A DNA stretch of 64,000 bases, from assembly GCA_038106185.1 (NCBI GenBank), contig JAYODE010000018.1, forward strand, positions 1-64,000. The letters are read 5' to 3'. This document shows positions 27,059-36,115 of this stretch, piece after piece. Numbering within the stretch: the stretch's first letter is position 1; each line of letters opens with the position of its first letter. Under the pieces are notes generated by a model. That model made no database searches. It saw only the letters and a list, made by a program, of their open reading frames with translations, and was not told the origin of the DNA. The DNA comes from UBA4582 sp038106185 (GTDB lineage Bacteria > Pseudomonadota > Gammaproteobacteria > Pseudomonadales > Azotimanducaceae). A program made the position numbers and the translations under genes.

Positions 27059-28810
27059 GTGAGCGACACTATGAGTAGACTGCAACTGCTCAGGTGGCTA
27101 CTGGGGATCATTTCTCTGTGTTGGGGCGCGACTGGTTTTGCTCAAACGCCTGGGACGGTGTGCGTTTCTGCCGGCGAATTAGGTACACGAACGCAAGTTT
27201 TGATCTCTCAAGATGGTAACCTCAGTCGGTCTGAGGTTACCCTCGATACCGTCCTCTACAGTCGGGAACTGCTAATCGAACCCGATAGCTATTGGCTTGG
27301 CTTTCAGCTAATGGGTACCACCCTTACCACTGAAGGGAAAGGAATCTCGCCGCTGTTCTACTCCGTACCTTTTGCGATCCAAATTGATCGCAAAAGTGGC
27401 GCCTGGCTTGCCGAAATCCTGAATGCCAAGCTCAAGGATGATGATAGAGAACGTCTCCTCGCCATTTATCGGACGCTACACAGTCTTCCAAGCAGTTTAC
27501 TGCCAGCGGGAGAAGTACGGATGGTGGCGGAGCTGGACGGCATTGGCTCTGTAACTACACGCTACGAGAGCCCCGTCGCGGGTCAAGTGATCAGAACCAG
27601 GGAGCGCTATCAGAGTTTCGGGAACGATGAAGGCGGCGCATTTATTGAGTCTGCCAAAATCACGGAAGATGTCGCAAAGATAGTTGAACTGAGCTGTGCC
27701 ATGAAAACCTTTGAGGGTAGGGCAAAGGTGACAGTCAATATGATGGGCAGCATGTCCATTGTTACTGACCAGAATGTACTTCTTCAACCGTTAAAAGATG
27801 CCGAAATCCCCATCGACCTAAGGCTCGCATCGCTTGATCAGGATCCACGAAAATGGGTGCCGATAGATATAGCGACCATCTACCCGCCAGCGAAACGTCA
27901 GCCTCTTGCGAGTTCTGAGGTTTTCCTAAAGCAGCTAAACGCCTTGGATACAAAGGATATAGATTCAGACGCACTTCGCGAACTGTTATTTAATAACGAT
28001 GAGTTCCTGTTTGCGATAAAACAGGAACTCGGAGCGAAAGCCTTCTCCGAAGGCTTTGAGGAAGAATTGTTACTACGAATCGGGCAGGCTGATAGCCAGA
28101 GCTCACGTCAATTGTTGACAGAGCTTGTAGTGGACGAATTTTTTGAAACCAAGACTCGCTTCGGCAGCATCATGGCTCTCAAATATTCAGAGAATAAACT
28201 AGAACCTGAAGCACGGGATGCGCTGCTTGGCTTTAGCACGCTGACAAACCTTAGTCCAAACGATCAGCAATTAGCCGACTCGACACTGATGGTATTAGGG
28301 ATCATTGCGCAGGACACCGAGGATAGTGGGCTGGAGTCCCTCCTCATCAATCGGTTGAACTCAGCCGGGGACGAAAGGGGTGCCATGGTCGCTATGACCG
28401 CTCTGGGTAATGCCGGTTCTAAGACCAGTGCTCAGGTGCTTGGTGATTACTTGAGTTCCAGCTCATCCGCCTTGAGTGCAAGGGCCGCAGCCTCCTTAGG
28501 GCAGATTAAGACAGATACGGCAAAAAGCTTGCTCACTGCCAGCTTGCTTCGAGAGAGCAGACCTGAGGTCTTGAGTCGTGTTATCGAGAGCCTCGGCGAA
28601 AGCCAGCTTTCCGCAACAGAGCTAGCCCAGATCAGATCGAAAACCGCCGCCATTGAGACATTGGATGTTCGCCGAGCTGCAGTGAAAGCCATCAGCAAAC
28701 AAGCGGCGCACCTTCCGGAAGCTAAGGCTGCGCTTAAAGAACTAATGGTTGAGACAACCGATCGTGAGTCACTTAAAGACATTATGAGCGGCCTTTACGG
28801 CGGTAATTAG
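27059..28810 (+). CDS. Exported HEAT-repeat protein with vitellogenin-like N-terminal half
   Basis: 583 residues from GTG 27059 (an ATG at 27071 is a plausible alternative). A signal peptide ends near GATGFAQ. Residues about 35-230 are beta-rich; the segment FAIQIDRKSGAWLAEILNAK followed by RERLLAIYRTLHSLPS resembles the start of vitellogenin-type lipid-transport domains. Residues about 290-580 are alpha-helical with HEAT-like pairs (GAMVAMTALGNAGSKTSAQ; ALSARAAASLGQIKT; RPEVLSRVIESLGES; DVRRAAVKAISKQA). Beta-barrel plus helical superhelix is the layout of large lipid-transfer proteins, but sequence similarity is weak. Likely periplasmic and functionally tied to the preceding lipoprotein. Confidence 0.65.
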   Translation: MSDTMSRLQLLRWLLGIISLCWGATGFAQTPGTVCVSAGELGTRTQVLISQDGNLSRSEVTLDTVLYSRELLIEPDSYWLGFQLMGTTLTTEGKGISPLFYSVPFAIQIDRKSGAWLAEILNAKLKDDDRERLLAIYRTLHSLPSSLLPAGEVRMVAELDGIGSVTTRYESPVAGQVIRTRERYQSFGNDEGGAFIESAKITEDVAKIVELSCAMKTFEGRAKVTVNMMGSMSIVTDQNVLLQPLKDAEIPIDLRLASLDQDPRKWVPIDIATIYPPAKRQPLASSEVFLKQLNALDTKDIDSDALRELLFNNDEFLFAIKQELGAKAFSEGFEEELLLRIGQADSQSSRQLLTELVVDEFFETKTRFGSIMALKYSENKLEPEARDALLGFSTLTNLSPNDQQLADSTLMVLGIIAQDTEDSGLESLLINRLNSAGDERGAMVAMTALGNAGSKTSAQVLGDYLSSSSSALSARAAASLGQIKTDTAKSLLTASLLRESRPEVLSRVIESLGESQLSATELAQIRSKTAAIETLDVRRAAVKAISKQAAHLPEAKAALKELMVETTDRESLKDIMSGLYGGN

Positions 28811-28823
28811 CTGAATCATCTTA

Positions 28824-28914
28824 TCCTCACGTCTCACGTCCTCACGTCCTCACGTCTCACGTCCTGACGTCCTCACGTCCTCACGTCCTCACGTCATTAC
28901 GTCCTTGCGTCCTT
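28824..28914. repeat. Tandem repeat, 8-bp unit CCTCACGT, about 11 copies
   Basis: Copies of CCTCACGT with several 7-bp variants (CTCACGT) and diverged copies at the right end (CATTACGT, CCTTGCGT). It starts 13 bp after the HEAT-repeat gene stop codon. Confidence 0.9.
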
Positions 28915-29324
28915 AGATGTTTAAAACGTTACGCACAGATCATCATGGGGTCAGATTAATAGATAGCCCCGTGACATCGAAACGCGTAGTGCCAATGTGG
29001 CGGCGCTGTGAGCCCAACATAATCCCATTTACCGTGCACCAGCGAGCCGCCGGCGAAAAGGTTTAGAACTCAGCGTATCTAAGTAGCATGTGTCCACTCC
29101 GTTAATCGACATCATATCGACTTTGTGGACATTGATACCATAACAGGCAGATATGACGGGGTAGCAACTGTGTGTTTTCATCGATCAGCAAAGGCGTGAA
29201 CCTGACGACGGAGTGGGCTTGGGCAGTATAGTCTACAAATAGAGGTGCCACAGCGTGCTTATAGCGTTGCCACTGTGGGCTTGGCTCGGCTTTTACAGCA
29301 AGTTAAAACGGGGTGTGTAGGTTA

Positions 29325-29534
29325 ACGCTCGGTGAGTAGCCTCGTTCGTAGGTAGCCCGGTTCCTACGTAGCCTGGTTCNNNNNNNNNNNNNNNNNNNNN
29401 NNNNNNNNNNNNNNNNNNNNNNNNNNNNNNNNNNNNNNNNNNNNNNNNNNNNNNNNNNNNNNNNNNNNNNNNNNNNNNNACGCTCGGTGAGTAGCCTCGT
29501 TCGTAGGTAGCCCGGTTCCTACGTAGCCTGGTTC
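29325..29534. other. 100-N assembly gap flanked by identical 55-bp copies
   Basis: N occupies 29380-29479. Bases 29325-29379 and 29480-29534 are identical 55-mers, the same signature as the gap at 14092. The 55-mer lies inside a 16-bp tandem array. Confidence 0.9.
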
Positions 29535-29554
29535 TTAGATGGCCTTATTCATAG
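29491..29554. repeat. Tandem repeat, 16-bp unit, 4 copies (interrupted by the gap)
   Basis: Units GTAGCCTCGTTCGTAG, GTAGCCCGGTTCCTAC, GTAGCCTGGTTCTTAG and ATGGCCTTATTCATAG. The array also appears left of the N run (29335-29379), so true copy number is unknown. Confidence 0.8.
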
Positions 29555-29700
29555 ACAGTGCCGGCAGTATTCGCGCGAGGATCGCTGCGACAAGGCACAC
29601 GAATTAAAATCGATATTCGGAATAAGGAGCCAGATTCAATGTTTGTGGCAACATCGAACCCGCCCCTTTATTCTACTTTCTACCATTCCTCTCGGCGATC

Positions 29701-32160
29701 CTAGCGGGCACCGCCTACCATATAGCCGATGCTAATCCCCACGGTGCGAGGATGGGGTCGCAGACGAATACCGCTGGCGCCAAAATTTTCCTGGGTGCCG
29801 GTGTAGTACGCTTTATCGGCCAGATTCTGCACGTAGAAGACCAGCTGGATGTTTTCGGTATCATAGCCGGCCCGCAAGTTGATGAGGCCGTAATCAGGAC
29901 TCAAGTAGGGGAACTCGCCTGACCCTACTGGCCTAACAAGCCCCTGATTTGGCGATGGGCCACGAGTCTGTTTGTTGGTCAACCCTTCGATATCAGAATA
30001 TTGACCATCGCGTCGAATATATTCGAGTCGAACCCATGCATCGTTATTAGCGATCGTCCAACGGTACTCGCCGGCGAGGCTAGCAGTCAGCCTCGGTGCC
30101 TTGGGGAGCTCAAGGCCTTTAAGATCCACCTGGAATCCTCCGGTCAGTTCTATTGGATCTGCCTGGGTAATCTCACTGTCAAGCCAGCCAAGTGAAGCGC
30201 TGACGGTGAGGTCGGTCGCTGGAATGGCCAGTAATTCTAGCTCGAAACCAGTTGCCTTGGCCTTGTCGATGTTGACTGTTTGCTCAAAGTTAGTGGATAG
30301 ATCGCCCGGGGTAAGGAAACGGAACGACTCGAACTGCAGATCGCTCCACGCCAGACGGAAGACAGATCCGTTGAGGCGCACGCGTCGATCAGCCCATTCT
30401 GTCTTGAAGCCCAGTTCGTAGTTCCACAGCTGCTCTTTATCGAAAGCCACGCTGAATGCGGGCGACCCGTCGGCGTTGGTGTTGTTACCAACACTGGCCC
30501 CGCCGGCTTTGTATCCCTTAGAGACAATACCGTAAACACTCACGTCGGGATTGACCTGATACTGCACGCCAACCCGTGGTGCGAAGTCGGTAGACTTTTC
30601 ATTCGCCGCGGTGAGTGGTCGCGCTGAGTTCGCAAAGCTGTTGAAGAACTCAAATCCTGGACCTCCAGGAAAGCCCGGTGAGCCAGGGAAGCAACAAGTC
30701 GGCCCGATACCAAAGCCAAGAAGATCATTTTCGACATCATCGCGGCTAAATCGGCCGCCGGCAATGAGGTCCAGGCTATCGGTGAGGTGATAGGTAACAT
30801 CAGCAAACAGCGCGAGGCCTGTGATCTCATGATTCTTGCTGTTCAACAAGAGACCTAGCCCCTCGGGGAAGGGCGGTAGTATGCCAACGCCGCCCACCGA
30901 CACGTGTCCCAGTTCCGCGCCAGTTGAGACGTGCACATTATTCTGCTGCTCTTGGCGGTCTCTCGAGTAGATAGCGCCCAGAACCAGATCCATAGCGGCG
31001 AGAGATCCCTCGGCGCGCAGTTCGGTGCTCCAGGAGGATCCCTCATATTGGTTGATCCGTCCAAGGCCATCTAGCCCGCCAATACCATCATTATCGAAGC
31101 GTCGTTTCTGTGTCGCTTTGATGATGCCCGTGGTCGACTTCAGCACCCATGCTTCACTCAGTTGATGAGAGATGTTGAGGATGGCAACTGTCGTTTCATT
31201 CGAGTTGCTTTCGTCCAGGTCGTGACTGAGTTTATTAAGATTATTAGGCCAGAAACCTGTGCCCGGATCGATCGCGGTTTGAATGCCCAACGAGTCTACT
31301 GTATCCAGGTCCATGATGCCTGAGGGTACGTTCTCGTCGTGCCCCTGGTCCTCATCGGCATAGATCAGTGTGAGAGCAACCTGGGTCTCGGCGCTCATAT
31401 CCCACACACCTTTGAGCCTGAGGTTAAGGTACTCATGACCGCTGTCGTTGGCACCATTGGGTGTAAATCCATTGACCCCAGCGGTGGGGCAGCGGGCAGC
31501 GTCTGCACCTTGTCCGCAGATGTTGTCCACGAGACCACCACTTTCTTCGTAATAGGCCAGACCGCGGAGCTTGAACGTATCAGACACGGGCAGATTAACC
31601 AATGCCATCACATTATATTGTTCGTTCGCACCCTGATAAGTCTCGCCACCAGTGAGAACCTTCCAGCCAAATTCGTCGGTGGGATTGCGCGTGGCCATAT
31701 TGAGTGCGCCGCCAACAGCGTTGCGACCAAAGTAGGTGCCTTGCGGGCCGCGCAGCACTTCGAGCCGCTCCATGTCCGGCAGGAAAGGGTTGGAAACCTG
31801 TGTAGGCACTGACGCAACGCTGAAGCCGTCGAGATAGACGCCGATGGAATTGACGACCGCATTCTCCCCGGACACCAGGTTGTTCACCCCGCGTACTGAG
31901 ATCCCCAGTCCACGGCTGCCGGCCTGACCATCCTCAGTAAAACTGACATTGGGTGTCACGGCCAGATAGTCAGTAGCCCCCTTGATATTCCTGCGCTCAA
32001 TGGCATCCCCAGTGAATGCTGTTACACTGACCGGCACTTCCTGCAGCGACTGTTCTCGGCGCTGGGCCGTGACCACGATTTCTTCCAAAGCTGTCTCTGC
32101 GACTGCAGAGAGGGCGGTAACGGCGCCCAATAGCAAGCCGATTGGTCTTATTATTTTCAC
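29701..32160 (-). CDS. TonB-dependent outer-membrane receptor
   Basis: 819 residues. Signal peptide MKIIRPIGLLLGAVTALSAVA is followed by a TonB-box-like EEIVVTAQRREQSLQEVPVS. The plug domain carries SRGLGISVRGVNN, ERLEVLRGPQGTYFGRNAVG and GGALNMATRNP. The barrel follows with YKAGGASVGNNTNADG, WNYELGFKTEWADRRV and the C-terminal VFYVQNLADKAYY. Length is typical of the family. The receptor would take up a large or scarce substrate across the outer membrane using TonB/ExbBD energy. The lack of SusD or a siderophore locus beside it leaves the ligand open; this type is abundant in sterol- and hydrocarbon-using marine bacteria. Confidence 0.93.
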   Translation of the reverse strand: MKIIRPIGLLLGAVTALSAVAETALEEIVVTAQRREQSLQEVPVSVTAFTGDAIERRNIKGATDYLAVTPNVSFTEDGQAGSRGLGISVRGVNNLVSGENAVVNSIGVYLDGFSVASVPTQVSNPFLPDMERLEVLRGPQGTYFGRNAVGGALNMATRNPTDEFGWKVLTGGETYQGANEQYNVMALVNLPVSDTFKLRGLAYYEESGGLVDNICGQGADAARCPTAGVNGFTPNGANDSGHEYLNLRLKGVWDMSAETQVALTLIYADEDQGHDENVPSGIMDLDTVDSLGIQTAIDPGTGFWPNNLNKLSHDLDESNSNETTVAILNISHQLSEAWVLKSTTGIIKATQKRRFDNDGIGGLDGLGRINQYEGSSWSTELRAEGSLAAMDLVLGAIYSRDRQEQQNNVHVSTGAELGHVSVGGVGILPPFPEGLGLLLNSKNHEITGLALFADVTYHLTDSLDLIAGGRFSRDDVENDLLGFGIGPTCCFPGSPGFPGGPGFEFFNSFANSARPLTAANEKSTDFAPRVGVQYQVNPDVSVYGIVSKGYKAGGASVGNNTNADGSPAFSVAFDKEQLWNYELGFKTEWADRRVRLNGSVFRLAWSDLQFESFRFLTPGDLSTNFEQTVNIDKAKATGFELELLAIPATDLTVSASLGWLDSEITQADPIELTGGFQVDLKGLELPKAPRLTASLAGEYRWTIANNDAWVRLEYIRRDGQYSDIEGLTNKQTRGPSPNQGLVRPVGSGEFPYLSPDYGLINLRAGYDTENIQLVFYVQNLADKAYYTGTQENFGASGIRLRPHPRTVGISIGYMVGGAR

Positions 32161-32952
32161 AGAATCCCCTTAAGTAATTTTCAATATGCTGTGCATTAGA
32201 CTCGCAAGTCCCCCTCGGTGAGATCGTACGTGCATCAGCGCCATAACTCAACGACGACATCAATAGAAATCATGAGTTGTTGTCACTAGAGGCCGAGCAC
32301 GCATTCGCTGGGAATCATGTCGTGTACCTATTTGCTGGGAGTCATGTTGTGGATAGCGCGTTGGTCAGTGTCCCGCTCTGGCGAGTAAAGATGCCTCTTA
32401 ACTCATGGACTGGTTTTTGCGAAAAGATCAACCGTGGTCAGGATAGCTATTGGTCTTTGCCTGCGGGTCAAGACCGCCATCCTAGTGGCGATGCCTGGCT
32501 GGCAGCAATGGCAGTGAGATTGCAGGCGATGGATGACTTCCCCACACCGCCCGTGCGGTTACAGGCTACCCAGATCATGCCTGGCACTTACTTTTGGTCA
32601 ATACTATGATCGCTATCGTGCGTCGATAAGCACTCGTTGGCTAGAATTGCACAAGCAATGAGCGCGACAGGTTAGGTGATAGACACAAATATAGCGGTCA
32701 TGAATGAAATAATTTCTAATCTTGATTCTTCATGTCTTTAAATTTGTTTGCGGTAACAATATTCGCGGTACTTCAAAATGAAATAGGATAATTGGTATTG
32801 GCGCGGAAAAGTTTTGAGTCTGATTTTTATCGGCTTGTCAATTTTCTAATAAACCAGTTGCTTGCCAACCGATTTATCCAGCTCGGAACCCAGTCCAGTT
32901 TCGGCATGACCCGCAGCCTTTGGTCGCTCTGATCTCGCTGACTTCAAGATCA
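32161..32952. other. Intergenic region, 790 bp
   Basis: Contains an imperfect 21-bp direct repeat (32304-32324 and 32330-32350; TTCGCTGGGAATCATGTCGT versus TTTGCTGGGAGTCATGTTGT). A 110-codon plus-strand frame at 32277-32609 has no recognisable domain and I do not call it. The TonB receptor promoter should lie near 32161-32280. Confidence 0.4.
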
Positions 32953-34383
32953 TTATTTTTTCGGTCTGACCTCGTGCTCGGAAGCGACTGCAGCAGCTCG
33001 AGGTCGGCCGCTTCGCATTAATTGAGCTTGGTCATGGATTTCAGCAAACAGAGCGCGGTGTGCTGTGCGTTGCCGGTGTGCATGAACATCACGTCGAGTT
33101 GCTGTGGTTTCATCTTTCTGATGCGGGCCAAATGTTTCTTTATGACCACCTAGCTTAACCTGCTGCTGCGCTTGTTCCTCAGCATTGTAAGTTTTAGTCA
33201 CCGTCTGACTCTTATAGCCGCTCATGCCGGCGGTGTACTTGATCGTATTGATACCACTGCGTTGGCGCATCGAAGGCAGTGCCGCAAATTCGGCTTCAGC
33301 GCCCAAAGTATCTTTTTTCACAAAGTTCCCACGATTCGGCCTACCATCTCTCTCGGCGTCATCAGCTGACCGATTAGAAATGATTGGCCGATCAACCGGG
33401 TGCGTGAAATCGCGCACCTTTGCACGGGGGTCAATGGTATGGGTTATCTCGTGATGTGGTTTAAAGCCGTGCGCCCCTATTTCTTTGAGTGAGGTCTCTC
33501 TGTCGCCTGCGCCATAGAATCCACGATCACCGCGTCCGGATTCTTGGCTTCTTGTCGGATCAATCCCATCTCTTTGGATGAAGCGTAAAGAATCAGGGTT
33601 TGTCGTCGTGTGTATTGCATGTTTTAAACCCATCTCGTCAGCAGTTTTTGTCTGGAAGTAAATAGCTGATGCGAGCCGATGAAAACCTTGTTCTTTACCC
33701 GACGCATCCTTGTCCATCAATTTGGATACTTCGCTGCGCATACGAAGTTTGGATGATGCCGCTGACAGCTGGAGCGTTTCGTCTTCACTTAAGCCATGCT
33801 GAGCGCGTTTTTGCTCGAGAGCCTCGACACCCTGTTTCTGCCGCTGCCGATCTTTAATGCCGCTGAAGGTTTTTACCTCGCTGGGTTTTACCCCGAGACT
33901 TCCCACTTCTTTGATGTCGGCCATCAGATTTGTTGAGCTCGCCCGCATAGCCTCTCGTCCAGAGGACACTGGCTCGGATAACATATGTGATCTAGCCGTT
34001 TCAGCACTTTTGTAACTCTTCGCAAAGGATTTGGCTGCCTCTCTTTTATCTTCATGCACAGGAGCTCTAAGAATCCTTTCTCTCTCATGGCCACCCCTGA
34101 GGCGAGCCTGGACTTTCTTGGCAGCCGCAGCCATTTGATTCTCTTTGTGTCTAAGTTCTAGCACTTCGCGCGGAGCTTCGAATAATGTTTCTCGTCCTCT
34201 AGATTCAATGTGATCTTTCGAAAAGGCTGCCGACGCCCGAGCACGGTTAGCGGTCACGGTGCTCGCTAAGGCAGGCGAAGGTCGGCCAAGATGGCGAGTT
34301 ACGGAAAAATTGCCTCCAGACTGGGCATTTCCCGAGCTGGCCGCTTGGGCCCGCATACGGTTTTTATCATCTTTTCCTGGCAA
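32953..34383 (-). CDS. Basic protein with possible ADP-ribosyltransferase-like toxin core
   Basis: 476 residues, very rich in Arg, Lys, Gln, Ala and Ser; the start is a TTG at 34383 with GGAG 6 nt upstream (an ATG nine codons in is the alternative). No signal peptide. Residues 1-230 are predicted mostly helical and disordered. Around residues 250-310 the pattern KHAIHTTTNPDSLRFIQRDG, then GRGDRGFYGAGDRE recalls ART-type toxins and RNA phosphotransferase folds, in which H-T/Y-T-x-x-x-x-x-x-I-x-x-x-G-I is followed by a G-x-G-x-Y/F strand. It sits just outside the left end of the integrative element and has no recognisable immunity gene beside it. The toxin idea is inference; family not recognised. 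Confidence 0.55.
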   Translation of the reverse strand: MPGKDDKNRMRAQAASSGNAQSGGNFSVTRHLGRPSPALASTVTANRARASAAFSKDHIESRGRETLFEAPREVLELRHKENQMAAAAKKVQARLRGGHERERILRAPVHEDKREAAKSFAKSYKSAETARSHMLSEPVSSGREAMRASSTNLMADIKEVGSLGVKPSEVKTFSGIKDRQRQKQGVEALEQKRAQHGLSEDETLQLSAASSKLRMRSEVSKLMDKDASGKEQGFHRLASAIYFQTKTADEMGLKHAIHTTTNPDSLRFIQRDGIDPTRSQESGRGDRGFYGAGDRETSLKEIGAHGFKPHHEITHTIDPRAKVRDFTHPVDRPIISNRSADDAERDGRPNRGNFVKKDTLGAEAEFAALPSMRQRSGINTIKYTAGMSGYKSQTVTKTYNAEEQAQQQVKLGGHKETFGPHQKDETTATRRDVHAHRQRTAHRALFAEIHDQAQLMRSGRPRAAAVASEHEVRPKK

Positions 34384-34542
34384 GTGAGTCTCCGGTGCAG
34401 AAACCCCATGTGGTCTGATGATTCAGATTTTCGAGGCGCAGCATATGACACAAACCAGTTTCCGGAACAGTTGAAATCCTACATCAAAAAAGCAGGCGAT
34501 CAAAGCGGGAATCCTAGGGTTATCAGAGGCTTGAGCGGAGTA
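34384..34542. other. Region between the basic protein gene and the left att site
   Basis: No gene supported; a 96-codon frame running across 34291-34581 overlaps both the coding region and the att copy and looks spurious. Confidence 0.4.
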
Positions 34543-34558
34543 TGTGGCGGAGGGGCAG
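34543..34558 (+). repeat. attL, 16-bp copy of the tRNA-Ser 3' end
   Basis: TGTGGCGGAGGGGCAG, identical to 53943-53958, where it forms the acceptor/CCA end of tRNA-Ser. After the 16 bp the two sites diverge at once. Confidence 0.85.
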
Positions 34559-34678
34559 TCCGCCTTTTCGGGTTCCGGTAGCATCCATAGAAATTCATTT
34601 AATCGATATTAAACAATGAGATAGGCCATTTCAGCGTCCTAAGTAGTTCTATGCGTTCCACTACAATCCGTGTACTAT

Positions 34679-34698
34679 TTGATGGTCGTTTTGATGGT
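34679..34698 (+). repeat. 20-bp subterminal repeat, left copy (candidate integrase arm site)
   Basis: TTGATGGTCGTTTTGATGGT, itself containing TTGATGGT twice 12 bp apart. It lies between attL and the integrase start codon (34710), so it may also govern integrase expression. Identical to 53869-53888, same orientation. Confidence 0.7.
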
Positions 34699-34709
34699 TT
34701 AAGATTACT

Positions 34710-35930
34710 ATGGCGCGTCAACAACACCGGCTCACGGCCCTCCAGGTCACGAAACTAAACAAGCCAGGCCTTTACGGTGACGGTGGGGGCTTAACGCTGC
34801 AGATTACACCTGCGGGGGCAAAGTCCTGGCTGCACCGTTACATGGTCGCGGGAAAGTCCTATGCAATGGGCCTGGGTCCTACTCATACAGTCAGTTTAGC
34901 TGAGGCCCGGCAGAAGGCTTTGGAGGGGCGGCGCCTATTACTGGATGGGGTTAATCCGTTGCTCGCTAAAAACCAGCAGCAGGTCGCAGCAAAGCTCGCA
35001 GAAGCCAACATGATGACGTTTGACCAATGCGCTGAAGCCTACATCCAGGCACAGAAGGCGAGCTGGAAGAATGCAAAGCATGCTAAACAGTGGCGCAGTA
35101 CGCTCCAAACCTACGCCAGCCCCGTTTTTGGAGCAGCGCCAGTTTCTGACGTTGACACAGGGTTGGTTGTAAAGTGTCTCGCACCGATATGGGAAAGTAA
35201 GACCGAAACGGCGACGCGTGTGCGTGGCCGAATTGAGGCTGTGTTGGGCTGGGCGACAACCAGCGGGTATCGCAGCGGCGAGAACCCTGCCCGATGGAAG
35301 GGGCACCTTGAGAACTTGTTGGCGACCATCAGTAAAACTAAACGAACGAAGAATCATCCGGCGCTCCCTTGGCAGCATGCCCCAGCGTTTGTTCAAGCAT
35401 TAAGGGAACGTGCAGGTGTGGCCGCTCTGGCACTCGAGTTCTTGATTTTGACTGCCTGTCGATCAGGAGAGGTGCGTGGTGCGCAATGGGATGAGTTTGA
35501 TTTGGATGAGACGCTCTGGACCATCCCAGCAGCACGCATGAAGGGGGGGCGCGAACATCAGATACCGCTCAGCGATGCTGTGGTGAAGATACTAGCGTCG
35601 TTACCAAAAGACGGCGACATTGTGTTCCCCGGCACCAAAGGTCAGGCGTTATCTGATATGTCTTTGACGGCCGTGATCCGGCGAATGGGTGACACGCATG
35701 ATTGGGTTGACGCACATGGAGCAAGGGTCACAGTGCACGGTTTTCGTACTACGTTTCGCATGTGGGCAGCGGAGATAACAGATTACCCGCGTGAGGTAGC
35801 TGAACACTCATTGGCGCACCAACTGCCTGATGCTGTCGAACGGGCCTACCAGCGAGGCTCACAGTTCACCAAACGAACCTTGTTGATGGCAGATTGGGCT
35901 GTGTATTGCTCCGAGGCTAGGGCCGTGTGA
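34710..35930 (+). CDS. Tyrosine integrase, P4/DUF4102 type
   Basis: 406 residues. The N-terminal 90 residues are the DUF4102 arm-binding domain (LTALQVTKLNKPGLYGDGGG, LQITPAGAKSWLHRYMV, SLAEARQKALEGRRLL). A SAM-like core-binding domain follows, and the catalytic domain shows Arg in ILTACRSGEVRGAQW (near 248), H-x-x-R in VHGFRTTFRMWAAE (near 345), the later HSLAH, and nucleophile Tyr in VERAYQRGSQF (near 380). All catalytic positions appear present, so it should be active. Integrases of this type insert at tRNA 3' ends, in keeping with the 16-bp tRNA-Ser repeat. It begins 150 bp inside attL and reads into the element. Confidence 0.95.
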   Translation: MARQQHRLTALQVTKLNKPGLYGDGGGLTLQITPAGAKSWLHRYMVAGKSYAMGLGPTHTVSLAEARQKALEGRRLLLDGVNPLLAKNQQQVAAKLAEANMMTFDQCAEAYIQAQKASWKNAKHAKQWRSTLQTYASPVFGAAPVSDVDTGLVVKCLAPIWESKTETATRVRGRIEAVLGWATTSGYRSGENPARWKGHLENLLATISKTKRTKNHPALPWQHAPAFVQALRERAGVAALALEFLILTACRSGEVRGAQWDEFDLDETLWTIPAARMKGGREHQIPLSDAVVKILASLPKDGDIVFPGTKGQALSDMSLTAVIRRMGDTHDWVDAHGARVTVHGFRTTFRMWAAEITDYPREVAEHSLAHQLPDAVERAYQRGSQFTKRTLLMADWAVYCSEARAV

Positions 35931-36115
35931 GTCTGCGGCAACGATATAAACATTGGTCAGAGACACCGGGCAGTTAAATTACATGTCGCTACCGACAGAT
36001 ATTCAGGAGGTTGGAGGATTTTGTAATACGCTTACTAATTAGTGGGCTGCAGGGTGACTGGCTGCCTAGACCAAGGATGCTGTTGATTCTCAGCACTATA
36101 AGATGAGGAGTTTAT

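Larger units (their letters stand above)
28915..29700. other. Intergenic region with assembly gap
   Basis: About 780 bp between convergent genes, including the 100-N gap. No gene recognised apart from the repeats listed separately. Confidence 0.45.

Noticed and set aside
32277..32609. 110-codon open frame between the TonB receptor and the basic protein
   Set aside because: No Shine-Dalgarno sequence, no domain, and part of it is made by an imperfect 21-bp direct repeat.
34291..34581. 96-codon frame across the left att site
   Set aside because: Overlaps a coding region on the other strand and the att repeat; no sign of a real protein.
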